A stretch of 48,255 nt of DNA, taken from positions 1 through 48,255 of the forward strand of contig CAYSDL010000006.1 in assembly GCA_964429875.1 (NCBI GenBank). Direction: 5' to 3'. Numbering within the stretch: the stretch's first letter is position 1; each line of letters begins with the position of its first letter. Source of the stretch: CAYSDL01 sp964429875 (lineage in GTDB: Bacteria; Fidelibacterota; Marinisomatia; SCGC-AAA003-L08; D37C17). Below the pieces are notes generated by a model that worked only from the letters and a program-made list of their open reading frames with translations, had not been told where the DNA came from and ran no database searches. Made by a program: the position numbers and the translations under genes. Of the stretch, positions 34,940 through 43,355 are shown piece after piece.

Positions 34940-35699
34940 AATTTAGATTTTTTAGATCTGCTAAAATTTCAACTGTAACATCTTGAAAAGGTTTATTTTT
35001 TTCTTTTTTTATGTTTATAACTCTCGCAACAGGAATATTTGATGGGTAAATTTCAGACACTCCCGAAGTATAAACTATATCATCAACAACAACCTTTGAA
35101 CTTTTTATAACACCTTCTAATACACCATATTTTCCATGAGTGGGTTTAAAGATCGATAAAATCATATCTTGGCCTACTTTTACAGATACTGCAAAGTTTT
35201 TATCATTTAAAGTTTGAATTTTAGAAGCATTTGATCCAACATTAATTGTTTTTCCAAACAAACCATTCATATCAATTATTGCTTGATTTTTTCTTAAATC
35301 ACGATTCTCGCCTATATCAATAATAACAGAATTGATTGAACTCGAAAAATTATGATTAACTATATTTGCTGGAAGTAAAGTAAGTTTTCCGTAACTGTCT
35401 TTAAAATCTAACATTTTTCTTAATTTTTCATTTTCTATACGATAATTATCATACTTAGAATTCAATAATTGCAATTGGATGATTTTATTTGAAAGTAATT
35501 CATTATTCTTTTTTATAATGAATAAATCATTATACCATATTTTTGGGTAAGAAATTTTTGATATAATATCAATTAAATCTTTTTCAACTTCTTTAACAAA
35601 AAAAGAATCATTAGAAAAGAAAATAATTAGCGAAAATGATGTAGTTAATATCAGAGATATTATATCTTTATTAATTAAAGATAATATATTGTTTATCAT
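34920..35699 (-). CDS. mreC: Rod-shape-determining protein MreC
   Basis: A 259-residue bitopic protein: membrane helix near 12-30, coiled coil about 60-100 (ELLSNKIIQLQLLNSKYDNY), then the double beta-barrel domain with LPANIVNHNF, NQAIIDMNGLFGK and DIVYTSGVSEIYPSNIPVARV, typical of MreC. It scaffolds the elongation complex in the periplasm and activates PBP2. The ATG immediately follows the mreB TAA (TAAATG). Confidence 0.94.
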   Translation of the reverse strand: MINNILSLINKDIISLILTTSFSLIIFFSNDSFFVKEVEKDLIDIISKISYPKIWYNDLFIIKKNNELLSNKIIQLQLLNSKYDNYRIENEKLRKMLDFKDSYGKLTLLPANIVNHNFSSSINSVIIDIGENRDLRKNQAIIDMNGLFGKTINVGSNASKIQTLNDKNFAVSVKVGQDMILSIFKPTHGKYGVLEGVIKSSKVVVDDIVYTSGVSEIYPSNIPVARVINIKKEKNKPFQDVTVEILADLKNLNYVFVIQ

Positions 35700-36737
35700 T
35701 TAAGGGGCAATCAAAACTTCTTTATATTTATTAATATCTTCTAAAACCATCCCTGTACCTTTAACAACAGAAAAAAGAGGATCTTCTGCTATATGAACCG
35801 GCAATCCTGTTTTATTTCTTATATGCACATCTAAATTTTTTAATAAAGAACCGCCACCAGTTAAAATAATTCCAAAATCAATAATATCTGAAGCATGTTC
35901 AGGGGGAGTTTTATCTAATGCTTTTTTTATTGCTGTTGTTATTTGAAAAACCGTTTCTGCTAATGCTTGTCTTATTTCATCTGAAGAAATTTCTATTGTT
36001 TTAGGAATTCCTGTAATTAAATCTCTGCCTTTAACTGATATACTTTCACCCTTAGATCGAGTGGCTGAACCTGAAGTACATTTAATTTCTTCAGCACTTC
36101 TTTCACCAATCTCTAGTTTATGTTGAGTTTTAAACCACTCTACAATTGCTTCAGTTTGTTCATCACCAGCTATTTTAATTGTTTCTATAGCCCCTATTCC
36201 ATTCAATGAAATTACAGCAATTTCAGTTGTGCCTCCGCCAATATCAACAATCATATTACCTACTGGCTTACTAACATCTAAACCTATACCTATAGCTGCT
36301 GCCATAGGCTCTTCGATTAGATGGACTTCGCTAGCATTCGCATGTTCAGCTGACTCTCTAACAGATCTTTGCTCAACATCTGTTACACCAGATGGAATAC
36401 ATATAACAATTCTTGGTCTAGATATTCTACTTCTTGCAATTTTTCGCATAAAGCCTTGGATCATTGCATCAGTCATTTTATAATCTGCAATAACACCATC
36501 TTTTAAAGGTCTTATAGTTTCAATTTTTGGATTTGTTCTTCCAACCATTTGTTTAGCCTCAAGCCCAACAGCGATAATTTTATCATCAATCACATTCCTA
36601 GCAACAACAGAAGGTTCATTTAAGACAACACCTTCACCTTTAATCCAAATAATTGTATTTGCCGTACCTAGATCTATAGCAATATCTCCAGAAAAAATAC
36701 TATTAAAAAAAAATTTTATTGAGCCAAATTTATTAAT
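35700..36737 (-). CDS. mreB: Rod-shape-determining actin homologue MreB, non-ATG start
   Basis: MreB filaments guide wall synthesis. The protein shows GVIADYKMTDAMI, CIPSGVTDVEQRSVRESAEHA, LIEEPMAAAIGIG, the phosphate-2 loop MIVDIGGGTTEIAV and LTGGGSLLKN. The first ATG in frame (36591-36593) would remove the phosphate-1 loop. Translating upstream gives FSGDIAIDLGTANTIIWIKG and LNEPSVVARN, clearly MreB, without a stop but also without ATG, GTG or TTG. The likely starts are ATT at 36735-36737 (345 residues, AAAGG ten bases upstream, 5-nt overlap with the purH end) or ATA at 36717-36719 (339 residues, MKFFFNSIF). I use the ATT. A sequencing error near the T9 run is possible. Confidence 0.88.
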   Translation of the reverse strand: MNKFGSIKFFFNSIFSGDIAIDLGTANTIIWIKGEGVVLNEPSVVARNVIDDKIIAVGLEAKQMVGRTNPKIETIRPLKDGVIADYKMTDAMIQGFMRKIARSRISRPRIVICIPSGVTDVEQRSVRESAEHANASEVHLIEEPMAAAIGIGLDVSKPVGNMIVDIGGGTTEIAVISLNGIGAIETIKIAGDEQTEAIVEWFKTQHKLEIGERSAEEIKCTSGSATRSKGESISVKGRDLITGIPKTIEISSDEIRQALAETVFQITTAIKKALDKTPPEHASDIIDFGIILTGGGSLLKNLDVHIRNKTGLPVHIAEDPLFSVVKGTGMVLEDINKYKEVLIAP

Positions 36738-38274
36738 GGTAAAAATGCCTTTCTCTAGTTAATATCATTGATATATTTAATCTGTTTGCAGTATTAATGA
36801 TTTCTTCATCCTTGATAGAACCACCCGGTTGTATAATACAGGAAACACCTTTTTTTGCTGCAAGTTCAACACAATCGGGGAAAGGGAAAAAAGCATCAGA
36901 TGCCATGATTGAACCATTCAAATCTAAATTATTTTCTTCGGCCTTACTAATGGCAATTTTAGCAGAATCGATTCTAGACATTTGCCCTGCTCCTACACCT
37001 AACAATCGCTTATCATCATTAAAAACAATAGCATTTGATTTAACAAATTTGACTAATTTCCAACCTAAAAGCAAAGCATTAAATTCTTTTTCTGTTGGTT
37101 TTTTTATTGTTACGACCTCAAAGTTTTTTTCATTTTTTATAAAGCCATCTTTTTGCTGGAACAATATACCATTGAAAACAGATCTAAACATATTATTTTT
37201 ATAATTACTTATAAATCTCTCTTTATCAATTTCTATTAATCTTAAATTTTTTTTTGCTTTTAATATGGTTAAGGCTTCTTTAGAAAATAAAGGTGCGACA
37301 ATACATTCAAGAAATGATTTATTTACTTCTTTTGCAACTTCAAAATCTACTTTATGATTAAAAGCAACTATGCCACCAAAGAAGCTAACAGGATCGGTGC
37401 TAACTGCATTCTGATAGGCTTTAAGATTATTTTCTCCTTTTCCAAAACCACATGGATTTGAATGTTTTATGATTGAGCATGCAAGATCATCAAATTCATA
37501 AACAATGCTAATAGCTGATTCTATATCAAAATAATTATTATAAGACAACTGTTTACCATGCAATTGCTTAAATAAAGTATTTTTACCTTTATGCAAATAA
37601 AAACTAGACTGTTGATGAGGATTTTCTCCATACCTCAATTCTTGGTTTTTTATAAAGCCAAGATTTATTTCATTAATATTTTTGGATTTTTCTTGAAAAT
37701 ATTTATTAATCATAATATCGTATTCTAGAGTTAGAGAAAAAACTTCTTTTGCAAAACTAGCTCTATCTTCAATACTGATGACCCCATTATTTTCATTGTA
37801 TAAATGAATAAACTTTGAATATTGTGAAGAATGGCAAATAGGAATAACATATTGGAAATTTTTAGCAGCAGCACGAAGCATCGATGGACCACCGATGTCT
37901 ATAAACTCAATAGCTTTTTTTAAATCTAAGTTTTTTTCAACTGCTTCACTTTTAAATGGATATAAATTTATTATTACAATATCAATTGATAATGCCTTCA
38001 TATCTGATAAGTCATTTATATGAAGGGGATTGTCTCTATCAGCAAGAATCCCACCAAAAATACTTGGATGTAATGTTTTTACTCTACCATTCATTATTTC
38101 TTTTTGAGAGCTTATATCCGATACATCAATAGTTGGGATATTTGCATCATTGATAATTCTCGAGGTACCTCCAGTTGAAATTATTTCAATATTATTTTCA
38201 TGTAAAAAACCTGCTATTTCAACAACACCTTCTTTATCCCAAACACTAATAAGTGCTCTTTTAATTTCAGTCAT
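36733..38274 (-). CDS. purH: Bifunctional AICAR formyltransferase / IMP cyclohydrolase
   Basis: PurH carries out the last two steps of IMP synthesis. The N-terminal MGS-like cyclohydrolase domain (about 1-145) has ISTGGTSRII and GRVKTLHPSIFGGIL; the transformylase domain has LRYGENPHQQ, the catalytic IIKHSNPCGFG and SDAFFPFPDCVE. Length 513 is normal. It overlaps purN by 8 nt and the presumed mreB start by 5 nt, linking purine synthesis to the rod-shape genes. Confidence 0.97.
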   Translation of the reverse strand: MTEIKRALISVWDKEGVVEIAGFLHENNIEIISTGGTSRIINDANIPTIDVSDISSQKEIMNGRVKTLHPSIFGGILADRDNPLHINDLSDMKALSIDIVIINLYPFKSEAVEKNLDLKKAIEFIDIGGPSMLRAAAKNFQYVIPICHSSQYSKFIHLYNENNGVISIEDRASFAKEVFSLTLEYDIMINKYFQEKSKNINEINLGFIKNQELRYGENPHQQSSFYLHKGKNTLFKQLHGKQLSYNNYFDIESAISIVYEFDDLACSIIKHSNPCGFGKGENNLKAYQNAVSTDPVSFFGGIVAFNHKVDFEVAKEVNKSFLECIVAPLFSKEALTILKAKKNLRLIEIDKERFISNYKNNMFRSVFNGILFQQKDGFIKNEKNFEVVTIKKPTEKEFNALLLGWKLVKFVKSNAIVFNDDKRLLGVGAGQMSRIDSAKIAISKAEENNLDLNGSIMASDAFFPFPDCVELAAKKGVSCIIQPGGSIKDEEIINTANRLNISMILTRERHFYH

Positions 38275-38893
38275 TGATAATCACCTTATTATTTATAATT
38301 TTAATTCTATTTTTACAATATTGCATCACAATCTTTGAATAAATTTCATGTTCTATTTTTAATACTTTTTTTGATAAGCTTTTAGAACTATCTATATCTA
38401 ATACTTCAATAGACTTTTGAAATATTATAGGACCTTTATCATAATCCTCATTAACAAAATGAATTGTCGCTCCTGATAGTTTGTTTTTTGATTTTATAAC
38501 TGCTTCGTGCACTTTATATCCATAAAAGCCAGGGCCTCCAAAATCAGGTAAAAGTGAAGGGTGAATATTCATAATTCTATTTTGATATATTTTTACAATA
38601 TCACAAGGGATTTTTTTCATAAACCCAGCTAATAAAATTAAATCAATTTTATTTTTTTTTAAAATATTTTCATATTCTTTATTTTTATCTTCTTTTTTTG
38701 GATATCTAAAGTCATTAATTATTTTAACTGAAATATTATTTTCTATCGCATACTCAACTGCACCACATTTAGGATTATTTGAAATTAAGATTTTAATTTG
38801 ACCATTAATGTTTTTATTTAATATATTTTTATTAATTTCAATAAAATTACTACCAGCCCCTGAAGCAAAAACTGCAATATATTTTTTTTTCAT
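38267..38893 (-). CDS. purN: Phosphoribosylglycinamide formyltransferase
   Basis: PurN transfers a formyl group from 10-formyl-THF to GAR. The 208-residue product has FASGAGSNFIEI at the start, the folate site LLAGFMKKIP, the catalytic RIMNIHPSLLPDF, and the DKGPIIFQ loop with the conserved aspartate (NEDYDKGP). The ATG overlaps the kinase stop in ATGA. Length and motifs are standard. Confidence 0.96.
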   Translation of the reverse strand: MKKKYIAVFASGAGSNFIEINKNILNKNINGQIKILISNNPKCGAVEYAIENNISVKIINDFRYPKKEDKNKEYENILKKNKIDLILLAGFMKKIPCDIVKIYQNRIMNIHPSLLPDFGGPGFYGYKVHEAVIKSKNKLSGATIHFVNEDYDKGPIIFQKSIEVLDIDSSKSLSKKVLKIEHEIYSKIVMQYCKNRIKIINNKVIIND

Positions 38894-39507
38894 AACAATT
38901 TATTTTTTATTGATTCTACAATTTTCTCTAATTGATCAAAATCTTTAAATATATTAAAATTATTAGTATCAACAATTAATACTTTTTCTTTATCAATTTT
39001 AGATATCCATTTATTATAATAAACATTTAAGCTATGTATATATTCAGGTGAAATGTCCTTTTCAAACTTCCTGTTTCTATTTTTAATTCTAGAAATTAAA
39101 TTATCTGTATTTGCTTTTAAATAGATAACAAGGTCAGGCTCATGTATAAATTTCACCATATTATCAAATAAGTTTCTATATGTATCCCAATCTCTTTGAC
39201 TCATATAATTATGGTCTTTTAGGTTCCTTGCAAAAATTTCTTTATCCTCATAAATTGTTCTATCTTGGATAAATCCCTTTTTGATATCTGATAACTTTAT
39301 CTGACTTGAGAATCTATGGTAAAGAAAATAGATTTGAAGATTAAAACTCCATCTTTCCATATCATTATAAAAATCAGACAGATAGGGATTATCAATAACA
39401 GATTCATAAATGGGTTCTAGAGAAAATATTTCAGATAATTTCTCACATAGTGTTGTTTTTCCCACGCCAATATTACCAGCAATCCCTATTTGAGGAAAAT
39501 CATTCAC
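38890..39507 (-). CDS. Deoxynucleoside kinase (dNK/dGK-dCK family)
   Basis: A 205-residue salvage kinase that phosphorylates deoxynucleosides. It has the P-loop GNIGVGKTT at 11-19, the substrate segment LEPIYESVIDNPYL, QDRTIYED (the E/D-R-S/T motif) and the lid arginines in LISRIKNRNRKFE. The exact nucleoside cannot be told from sequence. The start is GTG at 39505-39507, overlapping the mtaB end by 8 nt; an ATG two bases away is out of frame. Its company with purN and purH fits nucleotide supply. Confidence 0.9.
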   Translation of the reverse strand: MNDFPQIGIAGNIGVGKTTLCEKLSEIFSLEPIYESVIDNPYLSDFYNDMERWSFNLQIYFLYHRFSSQIKLSDIKKGFIQDRTIYEDKEIFARNLKDHNYMSQRDWDTYRNLFDNMVKFIHEPDLVIYLKANTDNLISRIKNRNRKFEKDISPEYIHSLNVYYNKWISKIDKEKVLIVDTNNFNIFKDFDQLEKIVESIKNKLL

Positions 39508-40783
39508 AAAATTGACCTATTACATTATCATCAGATGCAATCAACTTTACTTTTTTAATTCTATTTTTTAATGATTGTTCTGATTTTACATATACTCTAA
39601 TATAATTTTCAGTTAATCCCTGAGCAAAGCCATCTTCATTCTCTTCAAATAAAACATTTTGAATATGATTTATATTTTTTTCAACATGTTGATTGAATTT
39701 ATCCTTAGATAGTCTTTGCAGCATTTTTCGTCGATATTTTACATCATTTTTATTAACAATAGACGTCATGTTATATGCTAAAGTATCAGGCCGTTTTGAA
39801 TAACTAAAAATATGCATATAAGAAATTTTCATTCTTTTAATTAAATCATATGTTTGAATAAAATCTTCATCAGACTCTGTTGGAAAACCTACAATCACAT
39901 CTACACCTATACAGATATTTGGAATTTTATTATTTAGTTTTTTAATTAATTTTTTATAATCATTTACAGTATATCTTCTTTTCATATCTCTTAAAACTTT
40001 ATCTGATCCTGATTGAAGAGGAATATGTAAGTGGGGCAAGGCTTTATCAGAAGAAGAAATTAAATTAATGATATCATCGTTTAACAAGTTTGGTTCTATT
40101 GAGGATATCCTATATCTTTTAAGATCATCTATCTTTTCAATTTCAATTAATAGTTGATGCAAATTTTCTTTTTTATTACCAAAATCACCAACATTAATTC
40201 CACTTAGAACAATTTCTTTGACACCTGAATCAACTATTGATTTTATTTTTTTAACTGTATCATAGATATTGCCACTTCGACTAAGACCTCGTGCATTTGG
40301 AATTGTACAATATGTACAGCTATAATCACATCCATCCTGTATTTTTATAAATGTTCTTGTTCTTTCACTTGCAGAATATGAAACGTCAAAATCTCTAGCT
40401 TGATTTATATTTGAATGTATTAAATTATTTATTTCATCTTCAGAAATAAATTTTTCAATACTGAATTTATCTTTAGTTCCAACCACTAAATCTACACCAG
40501 GAATTTGACTGATTTGGTCAGGTTCTAATTGAGCATAACAACCAGTAACAATAATTTTTGATAAGGGTGCTTTAGAGTTAATTGATTTAATACACTTATT
40601 TGCTTTATTATCTGCATTTTCTGTAACTGAGCATGTATTAACAATATAAATATCAGCAATTTCATTATTATTAACAAACGAAAGGCCGCTATCTATTAAC
40701 TTATTTGATATCATAGAGGCATCTGCAAAATTTACCTTACATCCAAATGAATGGATTGAAAAAGTTTTATATGGTGAGCTCAT
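39500..40783 (-). CDS. mtaB: tRNA (t6A37-C2)-methylthiotransferase MtaB
   Basis: MtaB adds a methylthio group to threonylcarbamoyladenosine at position 37 of tRNAs reading ANN codons. The N-terminal UPF0004 domain has three cluster cysteines (GCKVNFAD, NTCSVTENAD, GCYAQLEPD), the radical-SAM domain the CDYSCTYC motif, and a TRAM-like C-terminus. The GCKVN variant and the NTCSVT motif point to MtaB rather than MiaB or RimO. Length 427 is normal. A 74-nt gap separates it from the GNAT gene and holds nothing I recognise. Confidence 0.92.
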   Translation of the reverse strand: MSSPYKTFSIHSFGCKVNFADASMISNKLIDSGLSFVNNNEIADIYIVNTCSVTENADNKANKCIKSINSKAPLSKIIVTGCYAQLEPDQISQIPGVDLVVGTKDKFSIEKFISEDEINNLIHSNINQARDFDVSYSASERTRTFIKIQDGCDYSCTYCTIPNARGLSRSGNIYDTVKKIKSIVDSGVKEIVLSGINVGDFGNKKENLHQLLIEIEKIDDLKRYRISSIEPNLLNDDIINLISSSDKALPHLHIPLQSGSDKVLRDMKRRYTVNDYKKLIKKLNNKIPNICIGVDVIVGFPTESDEDFIQTYDLIKRMKISYMHIFSYSKRPDTLAYNMTSIVNKNDVKYRRKMLQRLSKDKFNQHVEKNINHIQNVLFEENEDGFAQGLTENYIRVYVKSEQSLKNRIKKVKLIASDDNVIGQFCE

Positions 40784-40857
40784 AATTTTTTAATGGAATT
40801 TGATTAAATAAATTAGCTAATTAATAATTAAAACCCTCACAATAATAATGCAATTTT

Positions 40858-41307
40858 TTATAAATTTTTATACATTAACCAGTGTTGTATCTGATTAGAT
40901 AACAAATGTGACTTTTTCTTAATTAAATATCCATTATTTTTATAAAAATCAACTGCATTTTCTCTTGCATGCAAAATCATTGCTCTAATATTATTTTGTT
41001 TTGCTTTTTCTTCAAATGATATTAAGATTTTTTTTCCTAATCCTATTCCTTGATATTGATCTTCAACTGCCATGTATCTTATTTGTGAAACATTATTTTT
41101 TCCGCTAAAGATAATATGCATTCTTCCTACTGCTATTATTTTATTACTTTCATTTTTTATTATATGATGAAAACTTTCATTTTCTAGATCATCTTTTACA
41201 GAATCAATATTCATACCAAGAGGTTTCCTTAGTATTTTCCATCTAAAAAAATAATATTCTTCAAATTCTTTTTTAGAAACAGGTTGTTGAATTTTATAAT
41301 TGCTCAT
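40858..41307 (-). CDS. GNAT-family N-acetyltransferase
   Basis: A 149-residue single-domain acetyltransferase. The acetyl-CoA loop is YQGIGLGKKIL (Q/R-x-x-G-x-G/A) near residues 83-94, preceded by the strand QIRYMAVED, and followed by MILHARENAVDFYKNNGY, typical of small-molecule GNATs. The substrate is unknown. It overlaps the RecB-type nuclease gene in ATGA, so the two are co-translated, though no functional link is obvious. Confidence 0.88.
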   Translation of the reverse strand: MSNYKIQQPVSKKEFEEYYFFRWKILRKPLGMNIDSVKDDLENESFHHIIKNESNKIIAVGRMHIIFSGKNNVSQIRYMAVEDQYQGIGLGKKILISFEEKAKQNNIRAMILHARENAVDFYKNNGYLIKKKSHLLSNQIQHWLMYKNL

Positions 41308-42098
41308 GCGGGGATGGCAGGATTTTGAGTAGATTTTACTTCACAATTCTTCCAATAATAGCACCATTCACATAGTAAACTTTCCTTTGGAATAAATCCA
41401 TCTGAATTTTCAATGTCAAATGCTGCATTTTTTATCTTTTTTTTAAGTTTATCTACTTTCTTAGTATCATATTCTGAAGAAACAATATTTTTTGATCTTA
41501 GATTGTAAAAATTAAGTCTTATCTTATTTTTAAATATTTTCTTTACTGCAAGATAATAGATAGCTAATTGCAAATCATTATTTACCTGGTATTGAGTTTT
41601 GTCTCTTTTCCCTGTTTTATAATCTATTATATCTATGATACCATGTTCATCTATATCTATTCTATCAATAAAACCTCTAAAAATATAGTTTCCAATTTTA
41701 ATTTCAAAACCATACTCTACCTCTAATACATTTTCTTTGAAATAACCATTTTTATTAAACATGTTATAATAATTTCTTAGGCATTCTAATCCAATTTTAT
41801 AAACAACATTTTTGTTATAAGTCTGACTGTTATATTTACAGCTTGCAATAAATATATCTTTATGCCAATTATCGTCCCAGAGTCTTTTATATTTATTCAT
41901 TAAAACATCAAATAAAATAAAAGAACTTTTTAAAGCTTTTTGTAAATAAAGCCATTCAAGAACTTCATGCACTCTTTTTCCCATAAAAGCCTCTATACTT
42001 TCATGCTGATTTCTGATTTTATCTAAATAAATAATTTTATATTGTTGAGGACAGGTTTTAAATGTATTTATTTTAGAATATGAGTATTTAATTTGCAT
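41304..42098 (-). CDS. Stand-alone PD-(D/E)XK nuclease with Fe-S cysteines (RecB/AddB/Cas4-like)
   Basis: The 264-residue protein matches the PF12705-type nuclease domain. SYSKINTFKTCPQQYKI is the opening helix with Cys17; GFIDRIDIDEHGIIDIIDYKTGKR carries the D...D-Y-K active site; QLAIYYLAV is the QxxxY helix; CEWCYYWKNC near the end provides three more cysteines. Four cysteines in that layout usually bind a 4Fe-4S cluster. Domains of this kind act in recombination helicase-nucleases or Cas4, but here there is no helicase and no CRISPR, so it is a solitary exonuclease of unknown role. It is 11 nt from the GWxTD gene. Confidence 0.85.
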   Translation of the reverse strand: MQIKYSYSKINTFKTCPQQYKIIYLDKIRNQHESIEAFMGKRVHEVLEWLYLQKALKSSFILFDVLMNKYKRLWDDNWHKDIFIASCKYNSQTYNKNVVYKIGLECLRNYYNMFNKNGYFKENVLEVEYGFEIKIGNYIFRGFIDRIDIDEHGIIDIIDYKTGKRDKTQYQVNNDLQLAIYYLAVKKIFKNKIRLNFYNLRSKNIVSSEYDTKKVDKLKKKIKNAAFDIENSDGFIPKESLLCEWCYYWKNCEVKSTQNPAIPA

Positions 42099-42109
42099 AT
42101 AAAGATAGA

Positions 42110-43354
42110 TTAATTATTATTAGGGTTATATAGTTCATAATCTCCATACTTATTTATAAAAACATAATGTCTATTATTATATTCCCAAATTTCAAATTCT
42201 GTTTGCTCATTATATTCATAGCTAATTTTTTCAGGAGCACCATTAATAATATAGATTCTACCTCTATCAGTTTCCCACCCTTCAGTTGATAAATAACCAT
42301 ACTTTTTATTCACATGCAATACCCTTTTATAAAATTCTTTTAAAAGCTGTTTATCACTTGAGTTATTCCAATAATCTTTAGTATATTTTATTTTTTCTTC
42401 TTCAGAGAAACTTTCAAACTCATAATAATCAGCATTCATTAAATAATACATTGGTCCAAATAAAATTGATATATCATATTCATAATCATTATAATTTATG
42501 AAATTTAATAAAAGTGATTTCATTTGCTCCTTATATAATAAATTAATTTTTATAACATTGAATGATGAATCAGATACTACAAATGGAACATACTGATCTT
42601 TATTAATTTCATATTCAGTTAATATTTTCTGATCATTAGCAATTAATTGTTCAGATTTTATATTTTGTTCAAATTTATTTTCATCCTTAAGTAGGTTTAT
42701 ATCAAACTGTAAAGAATCCATAGCTCCAAAAACGAAATCATCAGAAAATTCAATGTTTAAATATTCAACATCAATAGTTACATTTGATAATTCAGAGCTA
42801 TGTACTTTATAATTAATCCAAAGTGTATCAATTTCATTTGAATTGTTATAATCAATTTTTTTATAAGTATTTTTAGATCTATAAAATGCACCTATATCAC
42901 CAAGGCCTTTTTTTTGTATAATATCTAAACTTGAATCTTTAGACCAATTTATATGATTTTCAAAATCATTAATTATAGTATTAAGTTGATATTTTCCATA
43001 ATCTAGAATAACCTCATAAGAAACTTTTATTATATCAAAAGATTTAGTTTCTTCATAGTAATTTTTAACAATTTTTTCACTCCAAGAATCACTAATAATA
43101 ATCTTATCGTTTTCATCAATAATTAATATATCTATTGTTATATCAGAATAAAAATGATCAATCATTTTCTTGAAAATTAATTTTTTAACAGGAATCTCGA
43201 TTGTGAGTCTTACAGTATTACTTAAACTGTCACTAAATGATTGTGTTAGATTAAAATCAATGAATTTAGTATCAGTTTTATTTTCTTCCTGAACTCTATC
43301 TCCAAAACAAGAAAAAAATAGAAAAACAGTAATTAATATTAAATTATTTTTCAT
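42110..43354 (-). CDS. GWxTD-domain lipoprotein
   Basis: The signal ends FLFFSCFGD, a lipobox (Cys16). The C-terminal domain has STEGWETDRGRIYIINGAPE and FEIWEYNNRHYVFI, the signature of GWxTD proteins, a family common in Bacteroidetes/Acidobacteria-type genomes with unknown function. The 300 residues before it are beta-rich. Length 414 is usual. It follows the propeller gene after one base, indicating an operon. Confidence 0.85.
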   Translation of the reverse strand: MKNNLILITVFLFFSCFGDRVQEENKTDTKFIDFNLTQSFSDSLSNTVRLTIEIPVKKLIFKKMIDHFYSDITIDILIIDENDKIIISDSWSEKIVKNYYEETKSFDIIKVSYEVILDYGKYQLNTIINDFENHINWSKDSSLDIIQKKGLGDIGAFYRSKNTYKKIDYNNSNEIDTLWINYKVHSSELSNVTIDVEYLNIEFSDDFVFGAMDSLQFDINLLKDENKFEQNIKSEQLIANDQKILTEYEINKDQYVPFVVSDSSFNVIKINLLYKEQMKSLLLNFINYNDYEYDISILFGPMYYLMNADYYEFESFSEEEKIKYTKDYWNNSSDKQLLKEFYKRVLHVNKKYGYLSTEGWETDRGRIYIINGAPEKISYEYNEQTEFEIWEYNNRHYVFINKYGDYELYNPNNN

Positions 43355-43355
43355 A

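Noticed and set aside
35700..36593. MreB starting at the first ATG
   Set aside because: Would lack the phosphate-1 loop of the actin fold, although that loop is encoded in frame just upstream.
36797..37204. 135-codon plus-strand ORF opposite purH
   Set aside because: Lies wholly antisense to a conserved essential gene; composition is that of a shadow frame.
40784..40857. 74-nt gap between the GNAT gene and mtaB, and 272-350 upstream of icd
   Set aside because: Only AT-rich sequence; -10-like strings occur but are too common at this composition to name a promoter.
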